A stretch of DNA of 6,290 nt. Source: Candidatus Eiseniibacteriota bacterium (lineage in GTDB: Bacteria > Eisenbacteria > RBG-16-71-46 > CAIMUX01 > WJJG01). The notes under the pieces are model-generated. The model ran no database searches, was not told the origin of the DNA, and worked only from the letters and a program-made list of their open reading frames with translations. This document shows, piece after piece, positions 5,089-6,290 of the stretch. The position numbers were made by a program, and so were the translations under genes. Every line of letters begins with the position of its first letter. Positions within the stretch are counted from its first letter, which is position 1. The stretch is taken from the NCBI GenBank assembly GCA_016867695.1, contig VGIY01000156.1:1-6290 (forward strand). Direction: 5' to 3'.

Positions 5089-6144
5089 ATGGCGCAGACC
5101 TTGAACGACCACGACAACCACCGGCGGATCGGGATCAGCTTCACCGAGCACATCGCCGAGTCGCAGCACCGGCTCTCGCCCGCCGCGCGCGGAGAGCTGA
5201 CCAGTCTCCTGCTCCACCTGATGATCGCCGCGAAGATCATCAGCCGCGAGACGCGCAAGGCGGCGCTGGTGGACGTCCTCGGCCTGACCGGCCGCACGAA
5301 CATCCAGGGCGAGCTCGTCCAGAAACTGGACGAGTACGCCGACGACATCATCATCCGCAACCTGCGCTTCACCGGACACCTGTGCGCGATGGCCTCCGAG
5401 GAGCACGAGGACATCATCCCCATCCCGGAGCGCTACGCCATCGGCAACTACACGCTGACCTTCGATCCCCTCGACGGCTCCTCGAACATCGACGCCGACG
5501 TCAGCATCGGCACGATCTTCTCCATCCAGCGTCGCATCAGCGACGGGGCGACCGGCACGCTGCAGGACATCCTGCAGCGCGGGAAGAACCAGGTCTGCGC
5601 CGGCTACATCATCTACGGCCCGGGCACGATCATGGTCTACACGACCGGCCACGGCGTGCACGGCTTCACGCTCGACCCGAGCGTCGGCGAGTTCCTCCTC
5701 TCCCACCCCGACATCCGCACCCCCGACGAGGGGCGCATCTACAGCGTCAACGAGGGCAACTACTACCGCTGGGACGAGCCGACGCGCGCGCTGATCGACG
5801 CCCTGAAGAGCGACCGCAACTACCGCGGCCAGTCCTACTCGGCGCGCTACATCGGCTCCCTGGTCGCCGATTTCCACCGCAACCTGCTCTACGGCGGGAT
5901 CTTCCTCTACCCGGCCGACAGCAAGAGCCCGAGCGGCAAGCTGCGCCTCCTGCCCGAGGCCAACCCGCTCGCCTTCGTCATCGAGCACGCGGGCGGGCTG
6001 GCGACGACCGGCACGCAGCGGATCCTCGACATCGAGCCCAGACGCCTGCACCACCGGGTGCCGCTGATCATCGGCAGCCGCAAGGACGTCGAGTACGCCG
6101 AGAGCCACTACCGGGGCCGGGTGCTCGACAACGCGGGAGGCTGA
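5089..6144 (+). CDS. fbp: Class I fructose-1,6-bisphosphatase
   Basis: Hydrolyses fructose-1,6-bisphosphate to fructose-6-phosphate, the committed step of gluconeogenesis (or of a Calvin cycle); cytoplasmic and metal dependent. 351 residues, slightly longer than E. coli Fbp (332). Metal-site residues are E105 (ASEEHED), D126/D129 in FDPLDGSSNIDADVSIGT (125-142) and E290. Substrate residues matching pig FBPase R243, Y244, Y264 and K274 are R253, Y254 (ARYIGSLVADFHR), Y274 (GGIFLYP) and K284 (SPSGKLRLL). The residue before the last metal ligand is Pro289, where pig FBPase has Tyr279. C-terminal VPLIIGSRKDVE (324-335) is typical. ATG 5089-5091 has AGGAG (5078-5082) 6 nt upstream; in-frame sequence further upstream is Arg/Pro-rich and non-coding. 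It is transcribed away from the divIVA operon from a shared 288-bp intergenic region that holds a candidate -10, a long hairpin and a palindrome. Confidence 0.96.
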   Translation: MAQTLNDHDNHRRIGISFTEHIAESQHRLSPAARGELTSLLLHLMIAAKIISRETRKAALVDVLGLTGRTNIQGELVQKLDEYADDIIIRNLRFTGHLCAMASEEHEDIIPIPERYAIGNYTLTFDPLDGSSNIDADVSIGTIFSIQRRISDGATGTLQDILQRGKNQVCAGYIIYGPGTIMVYTTGHGVHGFTLDPSVGEFLLSHPDIRTPDEGRIYSVNEGNYYRWDEPTRALIDALKSDRNYRGQSYSARYIGSLVADFHRNLLYGGIFLYPADSKSPSGKLRLLPEANPLAFVIEHAGGLATTGTQRILDIEPRRLHHRVPLIIGSRKDVEYAESHYRGRVLDNAGG

Positions 6145-6162
6145 GCGGGGGCGGGCAGGCGC

Positions 6163-6185
6163 CGGCGCGCTCGGGGGACGCGCCG
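6163..6185 (+). terminator. Weak hairpin downstream of fbp
   Basis: CGGCGCG (6163-6169) pairs with CGCGCCG (6179-6185) around a 9-nt loop, 19 bp after the fbp stop. No T-run follows, so it is not a classic intrinsic terminator; it could protect the fbp 3' end. The rest of the 112-bp gap to the next start shows nothing recognisable. Confidence 0.25.
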
Positions 6186-6256
6186 CGGGTGACACGGCCC
6201 ATCCCCGCGCGGCGGCGGCTCTTGGCGGAAGGGCGGGCGAAGCAGCGAGGAGCGCC

Positions 6257-6290
6257 GTGCCACGGGTCTGCCAGCTGATCACCCGCCTCG
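6257..6290 (+). CDS. Probable start of a GT4-type glycosyltransferase (cut by window end)
   Basis: GTG at 6257-6259 preceded by GAGGAG (6247-6252) with a 4-nt spacer opens the reading frame MPRVCQLITRL, which runs to the window end. A short first beta strand followed by ITRL is the usual N terminus of GT-B fold family 4 glycosyltransferases, in which a Gly-Gly-Ala loop would come next. Only 11 codons are visible, so the family is a guess from this pattern and the start could be different. It lies 112 bp after fbp on the same strand and may be cotranscribed. Confidence 0.45.
   Translation, partial: MPRVCQLITRL

Noticed and set aside
4051..6282. Very long minus-strand open frame (over 2.2 kb) covering fbp antisense and the intergenic region
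   Set aside because: Only the part from 4800 to 4051 carries a family signature (DivIVA). The rest is Val/Ala/Asp/Arg-rich antisense of a clear fbp gene, an effect of high GC content and few stops.
1..6290. Mobile element, CRISPR array, tRNA or rRNA
   Set aside because: No direct repeats with regular spacing, transposase motifs or RNA gene signatures were seen on either strand; the genes are housekeeping and compositionally uniform.

Overview
The window comes from a very GC-rich (about 70% by eye) bacterial chromosome with tightly packed housekeeping genes. LspA (lipoprotein signal peptidase), a DivIVA-domain coiled-coil protein, a DksA/TraR-type zinc finger and an RsbV/RsbW-like pair together suggest an environmental, poorly characterised lineage, perhaps an FCB/Gemmatimonadota-like or deltaproteobacterial diderm. 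That placement is only an inference from gene content and composition; there is no rRNA or other marker that settles it.

Layout: a 288-bp intergenic region (4801-5088) separates two divergent units. Leftward on the minus strand runs one long operon: DivIVA-domain protein (4800-4051), purine nucleoside phosphorylase (4054-3212), DksA/TraR zinc-finger protein (3215-2820), LspA (2823-2344), RluD-type pseudouridine synthase (2351-1362), STAS anti-sigma antagonist (1365-1024), RsbW/SpoIIAB-like ATP-binding protein (953-510) and RuvX/YqgF (483 to beyond base 1). The first six genes overlap their neighbours by 4 or 8 nt (GTGA three times, ATGCCTGA, ATGA), so they are probably translationally coupled. 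Only the last two junctions have gaps (70 and 26 bp), and the 70-bp gap holds a GC-rich inverted repeat. Rightward on the plus strand are a class I fructose-1,6-bisphosphatase (5089-6144) and, after a 112-bp gap, the probable first 11 codons of a GT4-type glycosyltransferase cut by the window end.

Functionally the operon mixes cell pole/envelope functions (DivIVA, LspA), nucleotide salvage (PNP), transcription and stress control (DksA-like, STAS + HATPase partner-switch pair), ribosome modification (RluD) and rRNA processing/DNA repair (RuvX). This looks like a growth-linked housekeeping cluster, not a mobile or defence island. No mobile elements, CRISPR, tRNA or rRNA were seen. The items most worth a second look are the partner-switching pair without a sigma factor nearby, the structured fbp leader, the Asp in place of the purine-binding Asn in the PNP, and the altered acidic tip of the DksA-like protein. 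I do not see convincing evidence of a wholly new system.
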